Positions 31,701-43,700 of a stretch of DNA of 64,000 nt are shown in pieces. The first letter of the stretch is position 1. The number at the start of each line of letters is the position of its first letter. The notes beneath the pieces were generated by a model, which saw only the letters and a program-made list of their open reading frames with translations, searched no databases and had not been told where the DNA came from. The stretch is taken from positions 62,001 through 126,000 of the forward strand of contig JAFISE010000075.1 in the NCBI GenBank assembly GCA_022560025.1, written 5' to 3'. The DNA comes from Stagonosporopsis chrysanthemi (Eukaryota; Ascomycota; Dothideomycetes; Pleosporales; Didymellaceae). The position numbers were made by a program, and so were the translations under genes.

Positions 31701-34152
31701 AGGAGCCTTGCCATCAGAAGAGACAGGTGTCTCTAGTGTCTCTCCTCAGGCCCTTCAACGGAACCCATCGATTGCACAACGACTTGCTGAGGGAGACATG
31801 GTTGTTGTCCGCCACTCTGATTTGTACAAGGATCCTACTCCGAAAGTCTCGATCGAAGAATGCCGTCTATCACGTTCTTTAATACATCAGCCTCAAGCTT
31901 TGCAAAGACGTTCTGTATCAGAAAACAGGGAGCAGATGCATTCTTTCAAACGACGAGGTTCCATGCGAAAGTCCATCGCGCGATCTTCCTTGCGTCGACA
32001 TGCCTCATGCAACAGTGTTCTGAGTGGCCGTCAAGGTCCCGAAAGCATAGCCACGTTTATGACTATGTCGTCAGACAACGATCCCTTCTTCCTCGACCGA
32101 CAGGCGCCTCAGCCTAGTGGTCCTGGCCGCATGCTTCGGCGAAAGCCCGGAGGTGATCTGCGTGCTGCTGGCCACATTCACGATCTTGAGATGACTCCTC
32201 GTCCGCATTCTACTGGTTCGATCTCTAATCGCACCCATTCGATCGCAAACTCTGTTGTTCTGCGATCAGATCGCTATACTACTCCAGACCCCGACGCTGG
32301 CCCACCGGCGGAAGCCATCGACGAGACTATTGTTGTGAAGAAACCGATATCCCTGGTAGATACCCACTCGTCTCAGCCCAACCTAAGACCATCCTTCGAA
32401 GCGGAGGTTGCGAAGCTTGCGGCACTGCCGGACGACACGGATGACGAAGGCGGAGTTGAGGCAGCTCTGATGAAGCTCGAAGGTCGTTACGAGAGGCGGT
32501 CTCCGCGTGAGTCTTCGGTACGGGACTCTGTTGTACAGCCGGAAGTTTACCGACCTACTGGGGCCCCCGGGGACCTGTTTATACCGCCATACAAGCCTAA
32601 GCGGTCAGAAAATGCAGCTGCGCCAAAGCAATCGGAGGACCATGGTGAAATTCACGGTAGCCTCCATCGACCGCTCGCAACTCCTGGTGCGGAAGGCCAA
32701 GAAATGTTCCACGTATCAGGAGAAAAGTTCAATAGCCGCGTGCCTCCCGTCGTGAGCACTACAGCAGAATCAGAAGACTCATACTCCTCTGTTCCCCTCC
32801 TTGACCGTGGCTTCAGCGACGTTCTGGCTGGTGGGCGCACGCAAACTTTTGACACGATGAGATCGTCAGCCAAACCCTCACCTCTCCAGCTTGGGGATAA
32901 CACGCCGATTCAAACAGCGCCAACTGAGACAAAACCTTCGTCTCCCAGCTCATCCATGGAGTATGTGGTCGAAACAGACAGCATGAAGAGGATTCCAAAT
33001 GGCGCCACTGTCCCGGTTCCTTCGATTGTGCGCCAGTCGTTTCTTCTAGATGAAGATGAGGATCTGAGTGATCTGGCCTCTACAACAACAGGCGCTAGGT
33101 CATCTCATGGCGTCTGCAGCTTCTTTGAGGACGAGCCAGCGGTGATGACAAGCGCTTCAGACAACCTGCCTACCCACCCAATGCGTCATCCTCCCACGCC
33201 GCCTTCCACAGCCGACCGCTTGAAGGAGGTTGGACCGACAACAAATTGGAATAGAGGGCTACCAACGCCAGGTCTGACGCCCACTGCCTCTCGAACAGAT
33301 CAGTTCAGCCAGCAAGCTCTGGACCAGCACGTCAAGTTACAGGACTCTCCGTACATTAAGCAACCTGCCGCCGCAGCTCACCTTCCTTTTGTCCTGGCAT
33401 ATGACGCAGAGTTGCTTGCACAGCAGTTCACGGTTGTCGAGAAAGACGCCTTGGACGAGATCGACTGGAAAGAACTTATCGAACTCCGCTGGAAACAGTC
33501 CTCACCCCAAATCCGCGATTGGGTACACTACCTCCGTACGCAGGAAGCACGGGGCGTTGATGTCGTCATTGCTCGGTTCAATCTAGTGGTCAAGTGGGTG
33601 GTGTCAGAATGCGTTCTCACGGAGGACATCGAGGAGCGTGCTCGCTGCGTCGTCAAGTACATTCACATTGCATCACACGCTCGTAAGATCAGGAACTACG
33701 CCACCATGTACCAGATCGCAATCGCGCTGATATCTAATGATATCTCTCGACTTCACAAGACGTGGGCTCTTGTGCCCCCACCTGAGAGGCAGACAATGAA
33801 GGAGCTCGAAGCGCTTGTCCAGCCTTTGAGGAACTTCCATAATCTTCGCCTGGAGATGGAGACCGCCACGGTCGAGGAAGGGTGCATCCCATTCATCGGT
33901 ATTTACACGCGCGATCTGATCTACAACGCACAAAAGCCAGCCTTCATCGACGCTCCGCCTGTAGACGGTGAACGGCTCGTCAACTTTGAACGACACCACA
34001 CAGCAGCCACTATTGTCAAGAATCTCCTTCGTTTGCTCGAAGCAAGCTCCAAGTACAACTTCGCAGTTGATCCCGATTTGATTAGCAGATGTCTCTGGTT
34101 AGCTGCGCTGAGCGATGATGAAATCACTAAGCGCAGCCGCCAATGTGAATAA
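28712..34152 (+). CDS. Lte1-like Ras-family guanine nucleotide exchange factor
   Basis: Two exons (28712-28986 and 29310-34152), 1705 aa. The single intron is 323 bp, far longer than others here, with TTG/CTG repeats and a CTGAC sequence close to its AG. A RasGEF N-terminal (REM) module lies at about residues 340-480 (LLSDFFLTFRAFLSTRDLVAYLISRLRWA, then TFVALRHWILNYFVDDF). A very long disordered Ser/Pro/Arg-rich middle follows, and the catalytic RasGEF/CDC25 domain is C-terminal at about 1450-1690 (LAQQFTVVEKDALDEIDW, FNLVVKWVVSECV, FHNLRLEM, IPFIGIYTRDL). This architecture matches fungal Lte1, which promotes mitotic exit and bud/cell polarity control in yeast. The substrate GTPase here is unknown. 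The start is the first ATG in frame with the exon ending NGVIYLR, which joins in phase to PVVRAGNQRN. Confidence 0.85.
29005..29059 (+). repeat. Trinucleotide microsatellite in the Lte1-like intron
   Basis: Runs of TTG then CTG triplets, ending in CCG. They lie entirely inside the 323-bp intron, so the leucine- and cysteine-rich frames that cross them are not expected to be translated. Confidence 0.9.
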
Positions 34153-34973
34153 GCCTCATACCATATAACCCTTTCCTACGGTCCAAACTTTTCTTGTCAA
34201 TACCCATTCGGATTCTTCTTGGCGTCCGGTCCGAGTCACGAACCTATCTGCAGAGCACCCTCTGCACATACATCGACTATCCTCGTCGTCTTTTCCATTT
34301 CCTACTAGATCTGAAGGCTCGCGCTTAAAGATAATCGATTGCCCAGCGGCGATTTCCTATGTAACTCTCAGAGTAATGTACCCACAGGCACATACACGGC
34401 CTTAGACGCATCAAACTTGACGATGTCGTGTTTGAAGCGTTTTGTTTCCCTGTACGTAGAAGACAAGCCTCTGGTCCAGACGCTCTAATGATACACTTAA
34501 TTCCCTCAAGGAAAGCAAACATCCAAGGACAAGTGATACTTCTTTTCCCTTTCAATCTCTAATAGCGTAATCTTTACAATTTGCCTGCGCTACGTAGGAG
34601 ACGGGATCAAAGTCCCTTTCTAAACCTGACATCGCCATCCTTCACGCTAACTCTCACCTTCCACCTTCCCCATCAGGCACCTCTTGCCGCACTGTTGGGC
34701 TTCACAATCTCATGGTCCGCCCTTCGGCAACCATGACGCTCTCTCGCCACCTGCACGCCGAGATAGCCGCGCCCGATTGTATGCACGATCGAGGCACAGC
34801 GGAAAACAAAGACCCCACTCCCACGTTGCCGCGTGATCCCACCGCGCCCCTGGCATGCGAGATCGTGTCGTTGTTTCCATGACCCGGGCCCGGAGATACT
34901 GCGGATATTGTGCGGAAGGATGCGAAGGACGGGTGGGGGCGAGGGGGGGAAGTTGGCGGAAGGGAGGCTACGC

Positions 34974-34996
34974 GGAAGGAAGGAAGGAAGGGGGGC
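34974..34996. repeat. GGAA tandem repeat followed by G-run
   Basis: Five or so GGAA/GGAAG units followed by GGGGGG, in the convergent intergenic region. Confidence 0.8.
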
Positions 34997-35156
34997 GGTG
35001 TGGGTGGCGTGATCGGGTCAAATGAGCTTTGGCTGATTGCGTGTGTCTGAAGGGTATGTGTGTATGCTTTGGCCACTTTGAGCAGGTTTGTGTGTATACC
35101 AATATGTATAGATAGATGTGTACCGAAATACGTACGAGGCGTCTGCTTGCCTGTAG

Positions 35157-35169
35157 CCCCCCCCCCCCC
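35157..35169. repeat. Homopolymer of 13 C
   Basis: Thirteen consecutive C 13 bp before the P450 stop codon (minus-strand gene), so just inside its 3' untranslated region. Length could be affected by sequencing error. Confidence 0.85.
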
Positions 35170-35182
35170 AGTCCAACCCACC

Positions 35183-37138
35183 TTACGACTCAAATCTCTC
35201 CTCTCCACGGCGAACCAAACGGATGGGAATGCTCGTGCCCCTCAGCTGCAGCGTGATGATGCTCGCCACCTTTGTCTTGAGCACCGCATCGGCCCTCTCA
35301 ACCGCCTTCTGATACACCTGTCCCCTCCCCACGGCATTCATCGCCGCAACCTCGTCATCAGACGCCCACTCTTCCACCGCAAGCTCGACGCTGTATTTCG
35401 AGAAGACAAGCGCAAGCACAGCCAGGATCTCCACCTGCGCAAAGCGCCGCCCGATGCACGAGCGAAAGCCGTCACTAAACGGAATATACGACCCTTTCAC
35501 CGGCTTAAACAGCGACGCCGAGGTATCCTCCCCGGAAGGCCCGCGCAGGTCTTCATCGTCATACCCAATGTCGACGAAGCTGTCTTCGAGCTTCGAGGCC
35601 GTGAGCCAGCGCTCTGGCCGGAACGCATCGGCATCAGCTGCACCCGTGGTGGAGCTTGGACTCGCCGCGGGCGCCGCCGGCGCAGGCCAGTACTTTGGGT
35701 TCCGGTGGATCGCCGAGTTGAGGAAAATGTGAGTCCCACCGGGCATCGTATATGTCTTGTCGCCCATGGTGAAGCTCTGCGGGCGTCCTGGCGCGGTGGA
35801 CTTGGGGATGTTGACAATGGGCTGCAGCAGGCGCAGTGTCTCGTTCATGACGGCGGCGGCCATGCCGCTGAAGAGTTTGGGGAAGTGCTCTTCGTAGACC
35901 CACTGGTCGCTTGGCTTGCCCTGAAATGTCCGGTCGAGGTCCTGTTGCAGTCTGCGCTGGGACTCGCGGTGCATGGCGAGGAAGATGAGGGAGAAGTGGA
36001 GGGTGTTGGCGGTGGTTTCGTGGCCCGCGAGCATCAAGACAAAAGCATTGCCGAGAAGATCGCTCTTCTGGATGTTCGTGTTTCCCTCCGTGATGCCGCT
36101 GGCTCGGATGAGGGCATCAAAGAGGTCCATGCCGGCGTTGTTGGTGTCGCCAGACGCGACTTGCTGCTTCTTCATCTCGTACAGCTCGTCCATGTACTGT
36201 CCCCATTCAGTGACGGCGGCACCAACCGTGCGATGGACTTTGATTGGCGAGAACGGCAGATACTTGGGCGGGATAATCTGAGTCCACATGATGTTATGGA
36301 GCAATTCGCTAATGGCTTCGCGGTAGGTCATCTTGTGGCCGGCTGATTTCTCAGATCCGACCAGCATCGATTTGGTCTCGTCCGTCTCAACGGATGACGC
36401 CCGACTCTTCTCCTCGTGAGGCCACTTGACACGGACATCGAAGCCTGCTGAGCTGATCACGAAGAGAGCAAAACTCATCGTTGCTATCGCTGGGTCGGTC
36501 ACGGTTTCATTACCTTGTCCATTTGGTCCGGTCCAGAGTCCGAGGAGAGACCTTCCGTGGTGAAGAGATTCTTTGAAGACCAGCTCATTGTTCTTTTCAC
36601 CAAAACTCGGCGCGGCAAGCTTTCTATGCATACGCCACTCTGAGCCTTCAGTGGCGACGAGATTCTTGCCGTATATGTCAAGAGCACCATACATTTCGAG
36701 AGGTTTAGGAAAGTCATTTCTCCTCGCGGTGATTTGTGTCACAGCCTCCGCATCGGCAACGAATGCTGTGAGCCGAGTTGCTGAGGCTATGATGAAGACG
36801 TCTCCACCAATGTCCTTGAATGGTGCATGGCCCTTTCTGTATCCCCACTCTGGATCTAAAAGGCTATCACAGGTCAATGGCTATCACGCTCTAAGGGCAC
36901 GCGCAACCTACTCAAACCAGACGCCTCGCCATGAAGCAGGCAATATCACCTCTAGGATCGGGATCCAGATGTAGAAGGTGGCAAGCCAGAATACACTGAA
37001 GACGTTCCATGGTATCACAACGACTGGCAGTCCTGAGCTCTTGGCAAGCGCTATGTTGCTTTGCCACTGTTGATACAGGGCGAACCCTTTGTACAGGGCG
37101 GTCGCCGCGAGAGCGCCGGTGACCAGGGTGAAGAGCAT
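35183..37138 (-). CDS. Cytochrome P450 monooxygenase
   Basis: Two exons (37138-36912 and 36863-35183; intron 48 bp, 36864-36911), 635 aa. The N-terminus has a membrane anchor and a second hydrophobic segment (FSVFWLATFYIWIPILEVIL). The heme-binding signature is FSDGFRSCIG (FxxGxRxCxG) with the cysteine thiolate ligand. The I-helix oxygen-activation motif is AGHETTAN, the K-helix is ETLRLLQPI (ExxR), and the PERF-like block is FRPERWL. An Ala/Pro/Ser-rich insert of about 20 residues sits just before FRPERWL, and a C-terminal extension past the usual end makes it longer than most P450s (about 500-530 aa). The substrate cannot be told; no backbone biosynthetic enzyme is adjacent, so a stand-alone oxidation or detoxification role is as likely as secondary metabolism. 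Confidence 0.9.
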
Positions 37139-39289
37139 AACGCTGTGGAGCAGTCAAGGAAGTAAAACCAAACAAAAAAGATTAACTTGAGTGTACGTGA
37201 TGCATTGCAGTGGAAAGCGAAGACGTGGTCTCGTGAACGGGCACCAGCTATCCGTTGCGAACATTGTGACGTCTAGACGCCAACCGCGGTCGGCCATGCC
37301 TCATTAGCGTTTCACTTTGTGCCACTTTGTGCAGAACCATCAAGAGCATTCGTGTATGTTTTGTTTTTTAAGGTTCGAAACAGCAGCTCGAATCTTCAGG
37401 ATATAGTAGTACTATCGCTGAACGACTTGGTGAGGCAAGACGTGAGGTTGTGGTCAGCATCCATCGCTCTGTCGCAAGTAAGCGGTCGCCGAATCGGGCT
37501 TAGAGGCTCTTGGCGGGTTCATAGCAGGGGTATCCTTCGACGTACCCACAACCTCACTTCACACAGACGGTGAGCATCTACGTCCAAGCGATGGGCGTTG
37601 TACACCGATACACAGATCTGCGGCGCGCCGATTCTTGCTGTGTCACATGGCCGTCGATGTCGGAAGCGGCACCATGTACTTGCGCCAGTTCACCGCTGGA
37701 TCGCTCAACGCTCCGCACGTATGCACGCAATTGTTCAGGAACTTGGTATACGAAGCGCGTGTGGCTACTTTCGGTAACGGAAGTCGCCAAGCATTGTCCA
37801 GGGTGCGCTGCAGCCTCATTTGCATCTTCTAGACTATGGAAATGACAGGGCGAATGCTTGGGTAACACTCAACCATGGAAATTTGCACCAGGGCTTTGCT
37901 ACGGACAATAGATTTGAAGTCGTCGAATCGCTGCAGTCATGGTGCTTGCCACCATGGGCGTTCTTGTCATGAAAAGCAAGGTTGACTCGAGCGATATTTG
38001 CCTCTTGCGCATGGTCCTGCTACAGGATTAGGCTTGCACAGCTTGCACAGCTTTCTCACCGACTTGACCATGGCCACTGCGATACTATGCTTGAATTGTC
38101 CAGCGTCAAATCCCTGAAGAGGGTAGCGGCGTGATGGTCCCTGACAAATGTCAAGTGTCGTTGAAACGCCTCAGCGCCAACGCCTCGTGGTGTTGCGATC
38201 CACGTGGACTCGCCACGCTCTCCATCATCGTGAGGCAAGGGACGGAAAGGCTTCTTTCAGGATGTTCTCGCACAGCAATCTCGGTCGCGCGGAAACACGC
38301 TCAGGGAATCTGAGTCGCAGCGTTTCGAAGCAGACCGCAATTGTCATGCATCCGGTCAGAGACGTAGTCCGGCAAAAGACGGCTGGTAGCAATCAGATTC
38401 GGGCCGCCTGCCTGTTCAGTTACTAGTTACTGCAATGGCAGCTGACCTCTTCGTGGTCGGCAATTGAGCGACCTACGGTACTGTACCTCGATCCCATCTC
38501 GGCTCCTGTCATGCATTGTTGGTGTGCACACAGCGTTGAGGGCCTTCCGAATTTAGGGACGCGGTGCCAGCCAACAAGAGCTGTGTGAAGCGATTCGATT
38601 GTGCTTCGCGGCTGTTCCTGACGCCATTATGGCGGTCGCAAGATGGGGCGCGCTAAGTGCAAAGTGGATGTTAATGTGACTTTGAAACTAATCAAGTGGG
38701 CGGCGCGTCTCCGGGCATGCCTCTCCAGATTCGTAGAAGCCAAATGCTCCTCTCGCGCGGGTTGGACAGGCCACAGGCGTCTAGGGAACACATGGATTCG
38801 GGCATTCCACGGCTGACGGACGGACGGACATGAGTCCGGCAAACGCTGCAGCCCAACTGTAGATCTCAGGCAGCGGATACGAAGGAGCAGCGCGTTCAGA
38901 CAGGCGCAATCTGACGAGGCATGCATGAACGGAACAAACCGATTCATCACCGCGCGCACAGCGGCGGCCGTGAAAGGCGGTGTCGTGCGTTGATGGACGT
39001 CAACAGCAGCGAGAGCACGCCCCTGTACGAGCAGGGCCGGGCAGCGACTAGGTGGGAGGTAGCACGATAGTGTACATAGGGTGACTAGGTTGGGGCGCTC
39101 GGAGGCTTGACCAGCCACCAGCGGCGCATCACTTCCACGAGAGCTTCTCGAAAACCGCGGTGTCGCAGGTCGGTGGAGAGCTAGGGCCTGCTAGCGACGG
39201 TAGTCGAAATCCAGGGCGCGCCGAGAGAGCTCGGATCGTCTGGGTCGTCGCTGCAGGTGGGCAACAACAACAGCTCCGGTGCGTGAGCG
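37139..39289. other. Intergenic, no credible gene
   Basis: About 2.1 kb upstream of the P450. Frames of 60-163 codons occur on both strands (largest 38627-39118 minus) but overlap and lack domains, signal peptides or conserved-looking blocks. Would hold the P450 promoter at its left end. Confidence 0.6.
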
Positions 39290-39294
39290 AATTG

Positions 39295-39341
39295 CTGGTG
39301 GTGGTGGTGGTGCTGGCGGTGCTGGTGGTGGTGCTGCTGCT
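39295..39341. repeat. GGT/GCT triplet repeat
   Basis: Imperfect GGT/GCT triplets over about 47 bp. Confidence 0.85.
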
Positions 39342-39490
39342 GGGCGGAGAAGCGCGCATGCCGCCGCGACGCCCAGCAGTTGCGGTCGGTCGTCGCAGGT
39401 TGCAGGTCACAAGTCACGTTGCTCAGCTGGGCCTACTGCGGTGCGGTGCGGTATGCGGTGCGGCACGGCAGCCAACGTCGCGCGGCGAGA

Positions 39491-39570
39491 GCAGTAGCAG
39501 TAGCAGCAGCAGCAGTAGCAGCACCAGCACCAGCACCAGCACCAGCACCAGCACCAGCACCACCAGCAGC
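39491..39570. repeat. CAG/CCAGCA tandem repeat
   Basis: GCAGTA and GCA triplets passing into a hexamer array of CCAGCA, about 80 bp in total. Confidence 0.9.
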
Positions 39571-39620
39571 GTCTGCAACGGGCGCATCCTGCGTGCGCGG
39601 TCGCCTGCGATCTCCTGCGA

Positions 39621-39690
39621 TGGCATCTGGCATTGGCATTGGCATTGGCATTGGCATCTGGCTGGCATTGACATCTGGCTAGCATCTGGC
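39621..39690. repeat. GGCATT hexamer repeat
   Basis: Four to five perfect GGCATT units with flanking diverged GGCATC/GACATC/AGCATC copies. Confidence 0.9.
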
Positions 39691-39790
39691 ACGGCGCGCG
39701 GGCAGCCCTCGCCGCGCTCGCCGCCCACCCAGGGGCCTGGATTGCGCAGAGGGCTCGCAGCGCCGCAGCCTCTCTGGCACAAGCGAGCTG

Positions 39791-39820
39791 CACGTCGCAG
39801 CACGTCGCAGCACGTCGCGG
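39791..39820. repeat. Three tandem copies of the decamer CACGTCGCAG
   Basis: Two perfect and one nearly perfect copy, head to tail. Confidence 0.9.
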
Positions 39821-39921
39821 TGACAGCGCTGAGTCGCGGCCGCCGCCCGCTACTCGCCCTTGTGTTGCTCAAGCCAGGCGCTCCGCCGGCCGTCGCGTCG
39901 CCCCTCTCTGCGCAGGACCTC

Positions 39922-39980
39922 ACGCACACAGCACCACACAGCACAGCACGGCACCGCACAGCACGGCACAGCACCGCACC
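39922..39980. repeat. CACAGCA/CGGCACCGCACAG mixed tandem repeat
   Basis: Interleaved CACAGCAC and CGGCACCGCACAG-type units over about 60 bp. Confidence 0.75.
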
Positions 39981-40120
39981 GTGTCCAGCCCACCGCCCTC
40001 CAGCAGCGTGTCGCCGACGCGCCGCAGCCCCTCCCCCTCCCACCGTCCCTCGCGCCTTGCCCCCTGCCCCCTGCCCCCGTGCCCAAGGCCGCGCCACAGC
40101 CTGCCCGCGCGCCGGCTCGC

Positions 40121-40150
40121 CTGGCCTGCCCTGGCCTGCCCTGGCCTGCC
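40121..40150. repeat. Three tandem copies of the decamer CTGGCCTGCC
   Basis: Three perfect head-to-tail copies. Confidence 0.92.
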
Positions 40151-40735
40151 CAATTTTCCTTTTCACCACGCCCGCGACTAGCTGGCGCCCCCGTCCGGTG
40201 CCCACTGCGCGCTGCTCAGCGCCCCGGCCTCGCTCGTCGTCGCACGGCCCGCCTTCGCCCTTAGCGCCACTGCTGCCCGCCAGCACCAAACGTCGACGCA
40301 TAGACTGCCCGCGACTCACCACCACTGGCTCTTTGCCTGCTTCGGACAGGTGCCTCCGGGTCCATGGTAAGAAGCCCTCGCTCCAGGCTGGGTTTTCCTC
40401 GCGCGGCTTGTGCCAAAGCTCCCGTCCTGCATCGCTCTCCGGCCTGCGAGCACCTGCCCTGCGACGCTCTCCAAACTCTTCTCTTGTCCCCTCAGCCGAT
40501 GACGCGGATGGGCCTGCAGCCCGCACCCTCCCTCCAGCCAGTCATCTTCCTGACGCACTGGTGATTTGGTCTTCTTCGTGTCCCTGCCACTGCCGAGGCC
40601 ACCCTCTCCACCAGCTGCCCCCGCCGCCTTGTTGGGCTGCTGCCGTTGGAACCTGGCAGCTTCCGTAGTTGTAGTCAGGTCCTCCGTCATACATAGCCGC
40701 ATGGCCTGAGCGGATCGCGCCTGGCATATCTAAGG

Positions 40736-43700
40736 ATGGCTGATCCTGACGCGCCCGCCCAGAAGAGGCCCCGTTTGGACTCTGTCAATCCTCCCGCGTA
40801 CAACCATAACGGCCACGCCTTCCCACCCCCTCCTCCGCCGCCGCACCCCCAACCCACCCGCCAGCTGTCTCATCCCACTCCCGCCCACGCTGCTCCCTCT
40901 CCCACCTCCCGCCACTATCCTGCTCACGCCCTGCCCCATCCGTCTCATTCCTATCCTCCACCAGGCCAAGGACCCGCTCCCGGACCGCAACCCTCGCCCT
41001 CTCTGCCCCCCTCTGATATACGCGCCTACTCGGATCCTCGGACCATTCCCTCGCCCAGTCATCGCCCTCATGGCGCCAGCGGCCCTCCTCCGGTGAACGT
41101 TTCCCAGGACCATATCGCTACTTATCGCGGGGCCCCCACTCCGTTGTCTGCCTCTGTGCCAGAGTCCCAGAGCACCAGATCCAGCGTCAGTGTCGACAGC
41201 AAGCCCCAACCGCCACCTATGGATCATGGCGGCCACCAGAGTCCATGGGGCGTGAACCCCGAGCATCGCCCCAATGGCCACATGTCCAACGGCTACGGCC
41301 ACTCTATCAGCCCTACACACCACAGCAATGGGCAGCCTTTCCATCCGCCACCTCCGCCAACTACTGCCCAGTATGACCAGGCCTCCTATGCGCCGAGCCC
41401 CTACATGGGCCAGTACGCGAGCTCAGCTGGACAGCCCATACGGCGCAAACAGGTTCGCGCCACACAAGCCTGTAACCACTGCCGCACGCGCAAACAAAAA
41501 TGCGACGAAGCTCGCCCGTGTCAGTTCTGCAGAGAGAACAACTTCGATTGCCAGTACAAGGATGTGCCACCCCCAAAGTATGTGTGACACGCCCAGCCCC
41601 TCGTGCAATCCACGACAACCACTAACACCTCATAGACAAGATCGAAGCATGATGCAGCTACAAGACAGTGTCAACGACATTGGAGAAGTGCTCAAAAACC
41701 TTGTAGGCGAATTCACCTCGTGGAGACAGAGCGTGGAAACCAGACTCCCTCTCGCTCAGACACCCAACCAGATATCGAACATAGCTTCGCCAGAAGCTGG
41801 ATTCGCGATGCCCAGCAGAGATCAAAACGTCTCTCGATTTCCCACACCCGCCCAAGGAAGAAACCAGATGCGCCGTATCAGTAACATGAAGACCGAGTCT
41901 CCCAGCATCCCGCACTCGCAAATGTCCCCGACAGCTGGACAAGCTTTGACTCCTATCAAGCAGGAGTCTGCGTTTGCTCCCCCTCAGCAACCGGCCACTC
42001 CGGCAGACAGTGTTCGAAGCGAGCATAGTGGCGCAACGGGCCTGCCACCCAAGGAGAAGAGCGGGCTGCAAAGCGACCACACCACGCCAGCGCACAAGCT
42101 GTTTGAAGAATGGCACTCCATGGCAGGCTTCTGCCGAAATGTCGACTACATCGAGAAACTCATCGATAGCGGCCATGAAGTCTCGGAATATCCCATGCTG
42201 CTCGAGCAGGATCGAGGTCTACTTCGCGTTTGGGGCGTCGGTGAAGGTCAGGACCTCAACGACGGAGCGCAGGGACCAGGAAGCCCCGACAGTGGTGGCG
42301 ATGTCGATGCCTCGTCTCCACTTCCTGGGAAGGAAGGTCTTTGGGGCTATCCACCTGCCGACACCTCCAGCCCCACTGCGCCCGGCGAAATCCCCAGCAG
42401 CCATCCTCGACAAGACAACGGCGGCCTTGGACCGGATGGCAGGCCTGACTTCCGTTCGCAAGTCCTGTGGGAGCTGTACGATTCTTACATTGAGAACATC
42501 CACAAACTGCATCCCTTCATGAACGCTAGTAAGCTCAGAAGGATGATCAAGGAGTTCAGCGAGCAGTACAGTCCTGATGTGACTGCCAAACACGCCGCTT
42601 CGCCAGCTGCGAACTCGTTGACGCAACAATTCGGTCTCAAGCGAAAGCGGTCTGGCAGCGCTTACGGAGATCCGTACTCCAGCAAAGGCGCTATTGAACG
42701 CTCCCTCCGTAACGCACTCGTCCTCCTAGTTCTTGCGCTCGGCAAGGTCTGTGCTCACCACGATCCACTTCCGTCGCCCCAGAGTGACAGAATGTCGTAT
42801 ACAAATGGTGGCTGGGGCGTCCACGCTAACGGCAGCTTCAACAGCGACAATTCTGACGACAACCGCCCTCGCAATGTTGATATCCTCCCTGGCATGGGCT
42901 ACTTTGCCTATGCGACCGACATTCTTGGAAATCAACAGGGTGGAAACACAGTAGCACACGCTCAGGCTATGATTCTAGCCGCACTGTACCTGAGTCAGTT
43001 CGCTCGAGTTCTGGAGAGCTGGAGCTGGATCAACAACGCGTGTCGTGTTGTTCTTGTCCTCATCAAGGCAGACTACCAGAAACTTGATCGAAACTGGTGT
43101 TTGGAAAACAAGGCCTCCTTGCCCCCCAAGGAGCGCTATAGGCTCAACTTGGTCATGTGTGTCTACTGGACATGCCTCCAGCTTGAGTCGGACATTTTGG
43201 CCGAGATGAGCACCCTGCCACCTAGCAGGATCTCCGACTTTCAAAGCGATATTGCGTATCCCGATGGTGTCTATGAATCAGTGCCGATCGGATCAGTGCC
43301 TGACACTGGGCTTGTCGTCGAAGAGAAGATGTTTGCGGACCCGCAAACCCAGGAAGGCTCTATGCTCATGTACTCGAGTCAGATTTGGCTCCGTGTCATC
43401 CTGAACGAGGCGCATAACATGCTCTATGGCAGAAGTGAGTAGCATATCGCAAGGTACAAATTCAGTCCTAACCATATCTAGATGCTCGCCGCAGCTTCGA
43501 CACTCACAACATCAAAGAGGTTGCACACCGTGCCACAGCGCATGTGCGCATCCTGGAAGACTGGAGACGCGTTTTGCCACCAACATTGGCCTGGAACGAT
43601 GATGACCCACCAGCAACTGACATTAATGTCGCGCGTTTGCGTGCCAAGTACTACGGATCCATCTATGTGATTCTGCGCCCGTACCTGCGCATCGCCAATC

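Larger units (their letters stand above)
34153..35182. other. Convergent 3' region with simple repeats
   Basis: About 1 kb between the stop of the Lte1-like gene (plus) and the stop of the P450 (minus). It contains a G-rich patch with GGAA repeats near 34970-34996 and a run of 13 C at 35157-35169. No coding sequence supported. Confidence 0.6.
39290..40735. other. Repeat-rich leader/promoter region of the Zn2Cys6 gene
   Basis: About 1.4 kb of GC- and C-rich sequence with many short tandem repeats ending at the transcription factor start. Long open frames exist on both strands (39160-40668 plus, 39423-40526 minus), which fits low stop-codon frequency in C-rich DNA rather than genes. It is probably a long promoter plus 5' untranslated region. 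Confidence 0.55.

Noticed and set aside
35060..36346. 428-codon plus-strand frame
   Set aside because: Antisense to the P450, whose heme, I-helix and K-helix motifs prove the minus strand.
38627..39118. 163-codon minus-strand frame
   Set aside because: No recognisable domain; composition resembles random GC-rich sequence.
39160..40668. 502-codon open frame with Ser/Thr and His-Trp repeats
   Set aside because: It crosses several tandem repeats, is C-rich, has no domain, and a 367-codon frame is open on the other strand; low stop density in GC-rich repeats explains both.
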